Positions 42,932 through 51,745 are shown, numbered from the stretch's first letter. The stretch is 64,000 bases of DNA from Occallatibacter riparius (GCF_025264625.1 NZ_CP093313.1:744001-808000), one strand, 5' to 3'. Program-made: numbers and translations. Notes: generated from the sequence alone by a model not told the origin.

Positions 42932-44305
42932 TTAGTTCAGCGCGTAGAGGTTCCCGTCCACGCTTGCCACATAGACCACGTTGTCCACTACCACCGGCGA
43001 GGCCAGAATCGGCCCCATCGTCAGCAGCTTGTTATACGCCGCAATCACGTCGTCATAGAAATCTGTAGTGAAAGGCGCAAAGTAGCTCTTGATGCCGGCC
43101 CCATTCTGCTTGTACGCCTCGGTCTCGAACGACCACGCCACGCGCCCGCTCGGCGCGTCAATGGCGGCCAGCTTCCCTTCGGTCGATCCCACATACATTG
43201 CGTTGCCGGCGATTGCCGGGGACGAGTACACCGGCCAGCCGCCGAAGCCAACGGCATAGTCAATGGCGCCGGTCTTCTCGTCGGCGGCATACAGCAGGCC
43301 GGTGTCGGATGTGCCGAAGAACACCTTGCCCTTGCTCACCGCCGGCGAATTCAGCACCCAGGATCCCTTTGTGCTGAAGGCCCACTTCTTCTCGCCGGTC
43401 TTTTCGTCCAACGCGTACATATGGGAGTCGCGGCAGCCGAAGAACACCATCCCGTCCGCCACCGCGGCCGATGACTGGATCCCCTGCTGATTGTGGACGT
43501 CCGGGTCCTCGCCGGTTTTGAACCGCCAGCGCTCCTTGCCGGTGGCCGCGTCCAGAGCGTAGAAGTTGCTGTCCCAGCTCCCGATGAACAGCACGCCGTT
43601 ATTGACGGCGGGCGAGGCATGCACCACGTCGCCGGTCTGGAACTTCCACTTCAGCGCGCCAGTCGCTGCATCGAGCGCATACACGTTGTGGTCGCCTGAG
43701 CCGAAGTACACCGCGCCGTTCCAGATCACGGGGGAGGAGAGCCAGCAGTCCCAGGGGTCTGGCATGGTTTCACTCGCCGGCTGCATACCGTGCAAATGCC
43801 TGCCACTGAAACGCTGCTCCCCTCCTGTCTTGAATTGCCATTTCACTTTGCCGGCCGCCGCATCGACCGCGTAGAAGTTGCCATCGAACGCGTTCAGGTA
43901 GACAAGCCCGTCCGCTACCGCCGGCGACGAGGTCAGGCGCGCCTTCAGGTCCAGTTCCCACTTCTTCGCGCCCGAGGCCCGGTCGACCGCGAAGAGCTTG
44001 CCACCCGTGCTGGGGACGTAGATGGTGTCCCCGTCCACCGCCGGCGAGGCGATAAGCTGGCCGCCGGCATGAAACGTCCATTTCACCCCGCTCAACTGCA
44101 GAAACCCCGGCGCGTTGTAGACGCCGGTATGGGCTGCGTTGCCGCGGAAGGTCGCAGTGTCCGACGCGAACAACAGTGCCGCCCCAAGCAGAACCAGCAC
44201 GAGAGCGCCAAAGCGCAGCGCCACCGCCGCCAGCCAGTCCCCAGAGAATGAGTATCGCCCGTCTTCTGACCTTTCGAGAGATGAATGATTGCTATCGTCG
44301 TTCAT
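42932..44305 (-). CDS. PQQ-like beta-propeller repeat protein, membrane-anchored
   Basis: A 457-residue protein with an N-terminal signal-anchor (about 25-47, VALRFGALVLVLLGAALLFA) and a series of propeller blades with the repeated pattern SPAVADGLVYL...DGNFYAVDAAAGKVKWQF. About seven to eight blades are visible. The domain resembles BamB and PQQ dehydrogenases. There is no dehydrogenase domain, and the FRGNAAHTGVY segment is typical of the soluble BamB-like group. Function as a scaffold or binding protein is likely. The frame is open to 44401; the ATG at 44305 gives the anchor. It is upstream of the LytS/LytTR pair, 210 bp away, on the same strand. Confidence 0.87.
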   Translation of the reverse strand: MNDDSNHSSLERSEDGRYSFSGDWLAAVALRFGALVLVLLGAALLFASDTATFRGNAAHTGVYNAPGFLQLSGVKWTFHAGGQLIASPAVDGDTIYVPSTGGKLFAVDRASGAKKWELDLKARLTSSPAVADGLVYLNAFDGNFYAVDAAAGKVKWQFKTGGEQRFSGRHLHGMQPASETMPDPWDCWLSSPVIWNGAVYFGSGDHNVYALDAATGALKWKFQTGDVVHASPAVNNGVLFIGSWDSNFYALDAATGKERWRFKTGEDPDVHNQQGIQSSAAVADGMVFFGCRDSHMYALDEKTGEKKWAFSTKGSWVLNSPAVSKGKVFFGTSDTGLLYAADEKTGAIDYAVGFGGWPVYSSPAIAGNAMYVGSTEGKLAAIDAPSGRVAWSFETEAYKQNGAGIKSYFAPFTTDFYDDVIAAYNKLLTMGPILASPVVVDNVVYVASVDGNLYALN

Positions 44306-44366
44306 GCTCAACAGCCTACGGTGGTTGGGCTTAGCCGTCGACAAAAGCGTTGCCACCCGGACCGGC

Positions 44367-47300
44367 TCATTCCCGACCCGGTCTGCCCACCATCCGGACA
44401 AGGCACCGCGGCTTTATGTCCACAGTTCTAATTCCTGTGTGGGTCCGAAAAGGTCCTGGAGCGCCCCGGTTAATAGTGGACACGTAAATGCGGTTCGCGT
44501 ACTCGTACATTGCATTCGGACCCGCGATGGAGCCAGGGCTTGGGTACTGATTATGTCTATCAGGTCCCTGCCAGACCGGCGAGCCATCTGTGAGTGAGTA
44601 AATGGTGTTGCCCCAGAGTTCGTAGACGATGTTGTTGGCCGAATCGATGGCAGCGTTGTCCGACAACAGCGGTGGAATAGAAGAGAGTGGAAATGAAGTG
44701 ATGGCCTTCCCCGTCGAATCATAGATGGAAGTTTGGGTGATCTGCACACGGTCTCCGACCTGTCCGAAGTCAACCGCCAGCAGGTGGTCATTGTCGATCC
44801 AACCCACCGAGATTCCGGAGAAAGAGCCGGATAGGACCCCGTTCGCATATATATCCGTTGTGGGAGTGGGCCACCACCCGTCCCCACAGGGGTCAACTGA
44901 AACGTTCGGAGCAGCAATCCTGGTTCCATCCGGCGAAAGCGCGAGCGCAGTGGTACCATGGTCGGACCAAAGAACCGGAAAGCCGGAGATGTCTGTTTCC
45001 TCGCGAGAATATTCCCCAGCCGTCGCAAGCAGCAACGCAAGATCCTGACCGGAGGCTGCAAGTGAGAAATCAATCGAATAGGTGGAATAAGGAATCGTGT
45101 AAAGCGTAGTCAACGCGGGCAGCGAATAGATATTGAGCGATCGCTCGTGGGCGGACGTGCCTGCCAACGCTGCCATGATACTGCCGTCGGATGAAAGCGC
45201 GACCTTCTCACCCCCGTAATCGATGCTACCCTCAGGCTCGCCTGTCTGGTCAAAAGTAAGAATCTTCCCGATCGAGGTGGCAACTGCCATCCTGTTGGGC
45301 GAGCCAGCGACGCTTAACGCGGCGCCATAGCCGAAGTAACGCGGCTTGGTAGATGCGTTCGTGCCGTCAAGAACTACGCCATAATTTGTGCCCAGTATCC
45401 ATTGGGAAGCGGAACTGGCGCCAAATGCTGAAATGGAACTGGCGCCCCCGCTGACTGTGGCCGGCAGAGGATAGGTGGTCTCCGTTGGCCTGGCACCTGA
45501 CAGGTCAACCAATTGAATTTGATCCGCGCCATAGTGCGGGAAGATGATTATCACCGATCCGTCCGAAATAACCTTACCTTGCCAGGGTACGTCATAGGCG
45601 GCAGACGCTGAACCATTACTACTGCCGATGGGATAAATCAAGACCGCGTCGTTACCCAGCTCGTGATCCACAACCCAGAGCCAGTTGCCTTGGCCGGTCA
45701 AGGAATCCACTGAGTACAACCATGTGAGACCCTGCAGAACAGCGCCGTTGCTGTAAACCCGCACATCGTGGCCGTCAGTAGTGAGGAACCTGCCGCCATC
45801 AAGGAACCAGGAATGGAAGGTTCCAATGAAGGACGGGCTTACCGACGACGTCCCGTCGGGGACTGAAATCGTTTCGATGACAGAGTCGCCGGCAGGTCCG
45901 AGGGCCACTTCCACCTGACCGGGAGCAGCGAAGACGTTTGCTGTGGCATAGTTCCCGGAGCGACTGAACATGAGCGCGCCTGACGGCGACCAGACTGCGA
46001 GGCCAGACGATGAGCCGGTGCTGACATAGCTTCCGTCCGGAGCGACGCGGAACCATCCGGGAGATGGCAAGATTCCCAGCAAGCTGCCATCAACTGAGGA
46101 AAAGAGTTGTACGATCCTTTTGGTGCCCGAATAATTAGGGACAGCGACGAGCGGGCCAGCGAGTTGAATATCGGAATGAATAATATGCGGCGGCTGCCCA
46201 TCCACCCAGCAACATGTGCCGTATCCCGATGCAATCATCGTTGTGGCGCTGTAATCCCACAAGATCCAGCGCTTCCCATCAGATGTGAGGAGACGATTTG
46301 CGGCAACTCGAATGAATTGGACTCCGTCATCGCGTCCGTGTCCCAGGTCGAGAATTGCGGTGGTGGGTGTACTGAAGACGACGATATCGATGAGGGCATA
46401 GGTTGAACCGCCATCGTTGGCAGCGGTAACCGTGTAGGTTGTCAGCCCGCTCGCAGCAGTCGGGGTTCCAGAGATCACGCCTGTAGAGGAGTCCATCACG
46501 ATGCCGGTGGGAAGCGCAGGCAAGACGGAGAAGTTCGTTACTGTCCCGACGACGGCGGGAGAGTCGGGAGTAATAGCCATGCCGATGGTGGCATTGATCG
46601 AGGTGTGGGGATAGACGAGGTGCGAAGGCGGAGCAGATCCACTCACCTCGATGGAGATAGAGGCGGTAGTGGAACCGCCGGAGTTGCTGGCAGTGATTGT
46701 GTAAGTGGTCTTTGAGCTCGACACCGTGGGCGATCCGGAAATGACGCCGGTCGAAGTGTTGATCACTATGCCCGGCGGCAATGCGGGAGCAACCGCATAT
46801 TTGGTTACGGTCCCCGTCACGCTGGGGGTCTCGGGAGCTATGGCGACTCCAACCGTGGCCAGGATTGAAGTCTGGAAGTAAACGAGGTTCGATGGAGGAA
46901 CCAGCAGAACCTCAATGGAGATCGAAGCGGTAGTGGAACCGCTGGAATTGCTTGCTGTGACTGTGTAAGTCGCCTTAGGACTCTCGGCCGTAGGCGTTCC
47001 GAAGATGACACCGGTTTTGGAGTCGATGCCAATGCCGGCGGGAAGGGACGGCGAAACGGAATAACCAGTTACAGTTCCGATGACCGTAGGAACAACGCCT
47101 TGAATAGCGAAGCCTACGGTGGCCTTGACGGAGGTTTCGGCATAAACCAGGTTCGAAGGCGGCGCCAGGACGACTTCGATGGAGAGCGAAGCCGTGGTTG
47201 AGCCGGAGGAATTGCTCGCGGTGATCGTGTAGGTAGTCTTCGGGCTCGGCGCTATGGGCGTCCCGGAAATAACCCCGGTCGAGGCGCTGATCGCAATGCC

Positions 47301-48362
47301 GGCAGGTAACGCAGGCGAAACCGAATAGCTGCTTACTGTTCCCTTTACTGTCGGCGTATTGGGGGAGATGGCGGCGCCAACCGTGGCCTTGATCGAGGTT
47401 TCGGGATAAACCAGGTTCGAGGGAGGCGCCAGAACGACCTCGATGGAAATCGAGGCGCTGGTGGAACCGGAAGAATTGCTCGCGGTGATCGTGTAGGTGG
47501 TCTTCGAACTCGCTGCAGTGGGCGTCCCGGAAATAACCCCGGTCGAGGCGCTGATCGCAATGCCGGCGGGCAATGAAGGCGAAACCGAGTAGTTGGTCAC
47601 GGTCCCCGTGACGGTGGGCGTGTTGGGGGAGATGGCGGCGCCAACCGTGGCCTTGATCGAGGTTTCGGGATAAACCAGGTTCGAAGGCGGCGCCAGGACG
47701 ACTTCGATCGAAATCGAAGCACTGGTGGAACCAGTGGAATTGCTCGCGGTGATCGTGTAGGTGGTCTTCGTGCTCGCTGCCGTGGGTGTCCCGGAAATAA
47801 CACCCGTCGAGGCGCTGATCGCAATGCCTGGGGGCAAAGAAGGGGAAACCGAGTAGCTGGTCACTGTCCCTGCGACGGTGGGCGTGTCAGGCGCAAGGGC
47901 GACGCCAACCGTGGCCTTGATCGAGGTTTCGGGATAAACGAGGTTCGAAGGAGGCGCCAGAACGACTTCGATGGAAATCGAGGCGCTGGTGGAGCCGGAG
48001 GAATTGCTCGCGGTGATCGTGTAGGTGGTCTTCGAGTTCGCTCCAGTGGGCGTCCCGGAAATAACACCCGTCGAGGCGCTGATCGCAATGCCTGGGGGCA
48101 AAGAAGGGGAAACCGAGTAGCTGGTCACTGTCCCTGCGACGGTGGGCGCGTTGGGGGCAATGTCGACGCCGACCGTGGCCTTGATCGAGGTCTGAGGATA
48201 GACTAGGTTCGATGGCGGAGTCGATGAAGGACTCCCATCACCTCCGCCGCATCCACTGAGAATCAAAAGGGTAAGGATGGCAAATCCGAGTGTATGCCCT
48301 ACCTTGTCGAAAACGTATGTTGTGTGGCCGGTCGAGAATTGGATCGAGCCTCTCGAGTACAT
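44367..48362 (-). CDS. Large lipoprotein with seven Ig-like (He_PIG) repeats and a C-terminal beta-propeller-like region
   Basis: A 1331-residue protein with a lipoprotein signal ending LTLLILSGCGGG (lipobox LSGC). It then has seven tandem 88-residue repeats, each starting PPSNLVYPETSIKATVG and ending SNSSGSTSASISIEVV, of the putative-Ig (He_PIG) kind common in adhesins. The remaining about 660 residues have WD/propeller-like phrases (LSSDGSIMAALAG, LALSPDGTRIAAPN, RFLTTDGHDVRVYSNGA). A surface-bound binding or adhesion role is likely. I start at ATG 48362; a TTG at 48377 lies in frame, with a G10 tract between the two. No ATG occurs between this and the lipobox, so the start region is fixed but its ribosome-binding site is the G tract itself. 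Confidence 0.85.
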   Translation of the reverse strand: MYSRGSIQFSTGHTTYVFDKVGHTLGFAILTLLILSGCGGGDGSPSSTPPSNLVYPQTSIKATVGVDIAPNAPTVAGTVTSYSVSPSLPPGIAISASTGVISGTPTGANSKTTYTITASNSSGSTSASISIEVVLAPPSNLVYPETSIKATVGVALAPDTPTVAGTVTSYSVSPSLPPGIAISASTGVISGTPTAASTKTTYTITASNSTGSTSASISIEVVLAPPSNLVYPETSIKATVGAAISPNTPTVTGTVTNYSVSPSLPAGIAISASTGVISGTPTAASSKTTYTITASNSSGSTSASISIEVVLAPPSNLVYPETSIKATVGAAISPNTPTVKGTVSSYSVSPALPAGIAISASTGVISGTPIAPSPKTTYTITASNSSGSTTASLSIEVVLAPPSNLVYAETSVKATVGFAIQGVVPTVIGTVTGYSVSPSLPAGIGIDSKTGVIFGTPTAESPKATYTVTASNSSGSTTASISIEVLLVPPSNLVYFQTSILATVGVAIAPETPSVTGTVTKYAVAPALPPGIVINTSTGVISGSPTVSSSKTTYTITASNSGGSTTASISIEVSGSAPPSHLVYPHTSINATIGMAITPDSPAVVGTVTNFSVLPALPTGIVMDSSTGVISGTPTAASGLTTYTVTAANDGGSTYALIDIVVFSTPTTAILDLGHGRDDGVQFIRVAANRLLTSDGKRWILWDYSATTMIASGYGTCCWVDGQPPHIIHSDIQLAGPLVAVPNYSGTKRIVQLFSSVDGSLLGILPSPGWFRVAPDGSYVSTGSSSGLAVWSPSGALMFSRSGNYATANVFAAPGQVEVALGPAGDSVIETISVPDGTSSVSPSFIGTFHSWFLDGGRFLTTDGHDVRVYSNGAVLQGLTWLYSVDSLTGQGNWLWVVDHELGNDAVLIYPIGSSNGSASAAYDVPWQGKVISDGSVIIIFPHYGADQIQLVDLSGARPTETTYPLPATVSGGASSISAFGASSASQWILGTNYGVVLDGTNASTKPRYFGYGAALSVAGSPNRMAVATSIGKILTFDQTGEPEGSIDYGGEKVALSSDGSIMAALAGTSAHERSLNIYSLPALTTLYTIPYSTYSIDFSLAASGQDLALLLATAGEYSREETDISGFPVLWSDHGTTALALSPDGTRIAAPNVSVDPCGDGWWPTPTTDIYANGVLSGSFSGISVGWIDNDHLLAVDFGQVGDRVQITQTSIYDSTGKAITSFPLSSIPPLLSDNAAIDSANNIVYELWGNTIYSLTDGSPVWQGPDRHNQYPSPGSIAGPNAMYEYANRIYVSTINRGAPGPFRTHTGIRTVDIKPRCLVRMVGRPGRE
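46368..48218 (-). repeat. Seven tandem 264-bp coding repeats
   Basis: The coding region for the Ig-like domains repeats every 264 bases (88 codons), with one repeat a codon longer. Units two to four, and the GGTTCGA/GGATAAACCAG words at 47139, 47402, 47667, 47931 and 48195, are nearly identical, while the distal units have diverged. This points to recent duplication or gene conversion among the N-terminal-side repeats. Confidence 0.9.
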
Positions 48363-48365
48363 CCT

Positions 48366-48375
48366 CCCCCCCCCC
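48366..48375 (-). repeat. G10 homopolymer at the start of the repeat lipoprotein
   Basis: Ten consecutive C on the + strand (G on the coding strand) lie three bases before the ATG at 48362, and between the in-frame TTG at 48377 and that ATG. The tract forms the only candidate ribosome-binding site. Slippage would alter spacing, or the frame if TTG is used. Confidence 0.7.
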
Positions 48376-48660
48376 AAAGCAGCTTAGTGACGGATTAGTT
48401 CAAATCGCATCTAGCTAAGCGCAACGCTTCAAGGCATCGACGGGGAATGTCGCTGCGTAGGTTCTTGGAGACCAGTTTCAGGAACCGTTCACTTTACCAC
48501 AGAATCGGTTTATTGGCCCTTGTGCAGCGCCACCATGGCCCCAGATCCCGGTTCTCTTGGTTCTGTCTCGATCCGCTGTTAGGATAAAAGAGCATATTTC
48601 CGGACGCACTCGGACCATTCCCGGACCGGACACATCTGAAAAGCACCGAAAGAGGTACAC

Positions 48661-48816
48661 GTGGCCAACACCACCAAGATCGAAGACAAAGTAGAACGCA
48701 AAAAGGTAAAGCGCGCCGCTCGCAAGAAGGCCGCCCCCAAGGCCAAGCGCACCACGCCGCGCGGCTCGAACAAGAAGAAGGTCAAGAAATTGGCCCGCGG
48801 CCAGTCGAAGCGGTAA
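48661..48816 (+). CDS. Small Lys/Arg-rich basic protein
   Basis: A 51-codon gene starting GTG at 48661 with AAAGAGG just upstream. It reads MANTTKIEDKVERKKVKRAA, then RKKAAPKAKRTTPRGSNKKK and VKKLARGQSKR. About 40% of residues are Lys or Arg, with Ala/Pro-Lys elements resembling histone-H1-like tails, so nucleic-acid binding is likely. The reverse frame is also open but lacks coding character, whereas the sense codons show strong third-position G/C bias. It is divergent from the large lipoprotein gene. I do not know a named family. Confidence 0.68.
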   Translation: MANTTKIEDKVERKKVKRAARKKAAPKAKRTTPRGSNKKKVKKLARGQSKR

Positions 48817-48835
48817 ACGACAGCCAACAACTTTC

Positions 48836-48905
48836 AGCCCTCAGCCGTTAGCTTTCTCGCCTGGGATTCACTCTCCGGGCACGCAGAAACTGACGGCTGA
48901 GGGCT
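48836..48905. repeat. Long inverted repeat AGCCCTCAGCCGT ... ACGGCTGAGGGCT
   Basis: Perfect 13-bp arms (48836-48848 and 48893-48905), extendable to about 16 bp with a wobble pair, enclose 44 bases. It lies between the small basic protein and the permease gene. A related AGCCGATAGCCGGCAGTCGTTAGC tract appears at 54537-54558. It could form an RNA hairpin at the end of the basic-protein transcript. Confidence 0.55.
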
Positions 48906-49018
48906 AATCGCTGATAGGCTGCTGTTCGCCCCTTTATCATCAGCCCCTCCTTCCGCTATCTTTAGGCAGGTCCCCTGCGACGCAAGGTACATGGTTTAGA
49001 TAGAAGAGGAGAGCTGCC

Positions 49019-50569
49019 CTGCCCAGCCAACTCGTAGCGCGCAAATCCATCGACAAGCTCATCCGCGAGTCGGAAGAGCCCGGCCAGGCGCTGAAGAAGA
49101 CTCTCGGGCCCTGGTCGCTTACTGCTCTGGGCATAGGCGCCGTCATCGGCTCCGGCATCTTCACCGTGATCGGCACGGCCATGGCCGGTCAGCACTTCGA
49201 CGAGCCCTCGATTGCCAACACGCCGCTGATCCACTGGCTGGTTTACCACTCAGGCCTGCCTGGCCGTCCCGGTGCCGGACCTGCCCTTGCCATCTCGCTG
49301 GTGTTCGTCGCGATTGTCTGCGCGTTCACGGGGCTCTGCTATGCCGAGCTCTCGTCGATGATTCCGATCGCCGGGTCGTCATACACCTACACCTACGTGA
49401 CGATGGGTGAGCTGGTCGCCTGGATCATCGGGTGGGACCTGATCCTCGAGTACGCCTTTTCGAACATGAGCGTCTCGGTTGGGTTTGCTGCGCATGTGCT
49501 CGACCTGCTCGATTGGTTCGGCGTCCATCCATCGCTCCGATGGATCTCGCCCGCTTACCTGCCCACCGGCCTGCAGGATATGGCCGGCAACAATCTCTAC
49601 GATCCTGGCTGGCATTTCGGCTTCAACGTTCCGGCGTTTCTGATCGTGATGATCCTTACAGTCATCCTGGTCCGCGGCATCCGCGAGTCGGCGCGCACCA
49701 ACAACATCCTGGTGCTGGTCAAGATGATCGCCATTCTCGCGTTCATCTTTGCCGCTGCCACGTTCGTTAAGCCGCACAACTGGCATCCCTTCATGCCAAA
49801 CGGCTGGAGCGGCGTGCTCACGGGCGGCTCCATCATCTTCTTCACGTATATCGGCTTCGACTCGGTCTCCACCGCGGCTGAAGAGTGCAAAAACGCCCAG
49901 CGCGACATGCCCATTGGGATTCTCGCCACGCTGGCCGCCTGCACGGTTTTGTATGGCGGAGTCGCCATCGTCCTATCCGGAATCATTCCGTGGCAGTCGG
50001 TGATGGGAGACGCCGCGCCGGTCGTCAACTCGCTCAAGAGGCTCACCATCTCTACCGGATCGCCGCTGCTGCATTGGGTAAGGCTGGTTGTGCTGATCGG
50101 CGCCATGCTGGGCATGATCTCGTCGATCCTCGTGTTCCAGCTCGGCCAGGCTCGCGTGTGGTTCGCCATGTCACGCGACCGGCTGCTGCCTCGTGTCTTC
50201 GGCGTGCTTCATCCGCAGTTCCGGACGCCGGCGTTTGCTACCTGGGTCGCCGGATTCGTCGTCGGCATTCCCGCCGGCCTGCTCGACATCGGCACAGTGT
50301 CGAATCTGTCTAACATCGGTACGCTGTTCGCGTTTGTGCTGGTCTCGATCGGTGTGCTGGTGTTGCGCCATCGGGAGCCTAACCGCCAGCGCGGGTTCCG
50401 CGCGCCTTTTGGGCCGCTGTTCCCGGTGCTCAGCATTGTCTTCTGTATCCTGCTGATGATGGGTCTGGAAGTCCTGACCTGGATGACCTTCTTCATCTGG
50501 CTCGCGGTTGGCCTGGTGATCTACTTCCTTTACAGCCGCCACCGCAGCGAGTTTGCACGGGCACGATAA
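49019..50569 (+). CDS. APC-superfamily amino acid permease with probable CTG start
   Basis: The obvious ATG/GTG choices would begin inside the first membrane helix. Upstream the frame stays open to 49004 and reads from CTG at 49019 as (M)PSQLVARKSIDKLIRESEEP, then GQALKKTLGPWSLTALGIGA and VIGSGIFTVIGTAMAG, the expected N-terminus of this family. GAGGAG at 49006-49011 is ideally placed for CTG. The 516-residue product has about 12 membrane helices and the conserved GIGAVIGSGIF and FFTYIGFDSVSTAAEE segments, so it imports or exchanges amino acids or related amines. The next gene starts in its stop codon (TAATG). Confidence 0.85.
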   Translation: MPSQLVARKSIDKLIRESEEPGQALKKTLGPWSLTALGIGAVIGSGIFTVIGTAMAGQHFDEPSIANTPLIHWLVYHSGLPGRPGAGPALAISLVFVAIVCAFTGLCYAELSSMIPIAGSSYTYTYVTMGELVAWIIGWDLILEYAFSNMSVSVGFAAHVLDLLDWFGVHPSLRWISPAYLPTGLQDMAGNNLYDPGWHFGFNVPAFLIVMILTVILVRGIRESARTNNILVLVKMIAILAFIFAAATFVKPHNWHPFMPNGWSGVLTGGSIIFFTYIGFDSVSTAAEECKNAQRDMPIGILATLAACTVLYGGVAIVLSGIIPWQSVMGDAAPVVNSLKRLTISTGSPLLHWVRLVVLIGAMLGMISSILVFQLGQARVWFAMSRDRLLPRVFGVLHPQFRTPAFATWVAGFVVGIPAGLLDIGTVSNLSNIGTLFAFVLVSIGVLVLRHREPNRQRGFRAPFGPLFPVLSIVFCILLMMGLEVLTWMTFFIWLAVGLVIYFLYSRHRSEFARAR

Positions 50570-50901
50570 TGGAGCCGATGGACGGGAATGCCAAAGTGAC
50601 CCCGAAGCGCCGGCAGGTGCGCTTGGTTCTGCTGGTGCTGGCGGCCATTGTTCTTATCGCCGTATTTTGGTTTGCGCCCTCGTCGAAGATGGATACCGCT
50701 CAGCGGATCGCTCGCGAGGTACACGACTTTCAATACACTCACAACCGTTTGCCTGACTCGCTCACCGAGATCCGGGAAAAGGAAGGCGCTGTCCACTACC
50801 AGAAACTCGACGAGCGATCTTTCAAGGTCTGGTACCAAGCGAACTCTGACGAGAAGGAAGTCTACGATTCGCTGTCCAATACGTGGTTCCGGCAGCCGTA
50901 A
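50569..50901 (+). CDS. Small membrane-anchored protein, tandem paralogue 1
   Basis: A 110-residue protein with a basic N-terminus, one membrane helix (about 19-37, LVLLVLAAIVLIAVFWF) and a short outer domain: IAREVHDFQYTHNRLPDSLT, KEGAVHYQKLDERSFKVWYQ and EKEVYDSLSNTWF. The domain resembles the pseudopilin-type C-terminal pattern LPDSLTEI...SFKVWY seen in small exported proteins. Its ATG overlaps the permease stop by one base. The following gene is clearly homologous. Function is unknown; coupling with the permease suggests a shared transcript. Confidence 0.7.
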   Translation: MEPMDGNAKVTPKRRQVRLVLLVLAAIVLIAVFWFAPSSKMDTAQRIAREVHDFQYTHNRLPDSLTEIREKEGAVHYQKLDERSFKVWYQANSDEKEVYDSLSNTWFRQP

Positions 50902-50905
50902 TGCA

Positions 50906-51226
50906 ATGAGCCGGACCCGGTTCTCCCGCTCGATACGCTGGCTCCCGCCTGCACTGGTTGTTCTCCTTGCTTGCGCTATCTGGTTTTTCCGGCCAGATCC
51001 ACGCAAGAAGATCGGCACTCGTGTGGTGAAGGAAGTAGAAACGTTTCAGCGGGTTCATGGCCGTTTGCCTGATTCGCTTTCGGAGATCGGCGAAAGGGAC
51101 GGCGAGTCCGGACCGGTCTACTACCAAAAGCAGAAGGACGGCTCCTTCGTTGTCTGGTACGGTCTGCGCCTCGGCGAATCGGAGGTCTACGACTCGAAGA
51201 CCGGCCGCTGGGATGAGCGCGATTGA
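50906..51226 (+). CDS. Small membrane-anchored protein, tandem paralogue 2
   Basis: A 106-residue protein starting at ATG 50906, four bases after the previous stop. It has a basic start, a membrane helix (about 13-28, LPPALVVLLACAIWFF) and the outer domain VVKEVETFQRVHGRLPDSLS, SGPVYYQKQKDGSFVVWYGL and GESEVYDSKTGRW. Both domain order and spacing match the upstream copy, at clear sequence identity, so the pair arose by tandem duplication. The outer domain is slightly longer (GYR-like loop GLRLGE). No partner or enzyme motif is visible. Confidence 0.7.
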   Translation: MSRTRFSRSIRWLPPALVVLLACAIWFFRPDPRKKIGTRVVKEVETFQRVHGRLPDSLSEIGERDGESGPVYYQKQKDGSFVVWYGLRLGESEVYDSKTGRWDERD

Positions 51227-51259
51227 TTCACCCGGCATAGACTGGCTTTTGTGGAAACA

Positions 51260-51745
51260 ATGGATCCCCTGGACCGGCAAATCGCGGCTGCGCGCAAACT
51301 GGCACGCGAACGAAAGCTTGACGAGGCGTTCGTGAAGGCGGACCGGATTATCGAGCAGTTTCCCAGCGCGCTTGAGGCGCTACGACTGCGAGCTTTCGTC
51401 TGCGAACTTCGCAACGAATGGGAGCTCGCGGAAGCCGATACCTCGCGGGCCATTCATCTCCAACCGGACGAGATTGTCCTCTACTTCAATCGTGCACGGT
51501 TCCTCTTCGCTCAGGGCATGTACCGACCTGCGCTGGAGGATATCAACACGGCGTTTGAGATTTCGGTCGCTGAAAACGAGTCGTACTATGTCACCGCACT
51601 GTATGGCTGGCGCGCGGAGATTCTTCTGAAGTTAGGCAGACGGGCAGAAGCACGCGAAGATATCGAGAAACTCGACGACGATTACCGCAACTGGACTGAC
51701 CAACTCAGAACTAAACAGGACTTGCTGAGAGATGCCGGATCATAG
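51260..51745 (+). CDS. TPR-repeat protein
   Basis: A 161-residue cytoplasmic protein made of helical TPR units: AFVKADRIIEQFPSALEALR, WELAEADTSRAIHLQPDEIV, YRPALEDINTAFEISVAE and GWRAEILLKLGRRAEAREDI. TPRs mediate protein-protein contact; the partner is unknown. An in-frame GTG at 51251 is an alternative start; GGAA precedes the ATG at 51260. It lies 33 bases after the tandem small membrane proteins on the same strand, so it may belong to the same transcript. Confidence 0.75.
   Translation: MDPLDRQIAAARKLARERKLDEAFVKADRIIEQFPSALEALRLRAFVCELRNEWELAEADTSRAIHLQPDEIVLYFNRARFLFAQGMYRPALEDINTAFEISVAENESYYVTALYGWRAEILLKLGRRAEAREDIEKLDDDYRNWTDQLRTKQDLLRDAGS

Noticed and set aside
46368..48218. Regular repeats that might suggest a CRISPR array
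   Set aside because: Units are 264 bp, in frame and coding for Ig-like domains; there are no short repeats with unique spacers and no cas genes.
48579..48830. Reverse frame of 83 residues over the small basic protein
   Set aside because: Hydrophobic Phe/Leu-rich sequence is the expected antisense of Lys/Arg codons; the sense frame has a proper start and ribosome-binding site.
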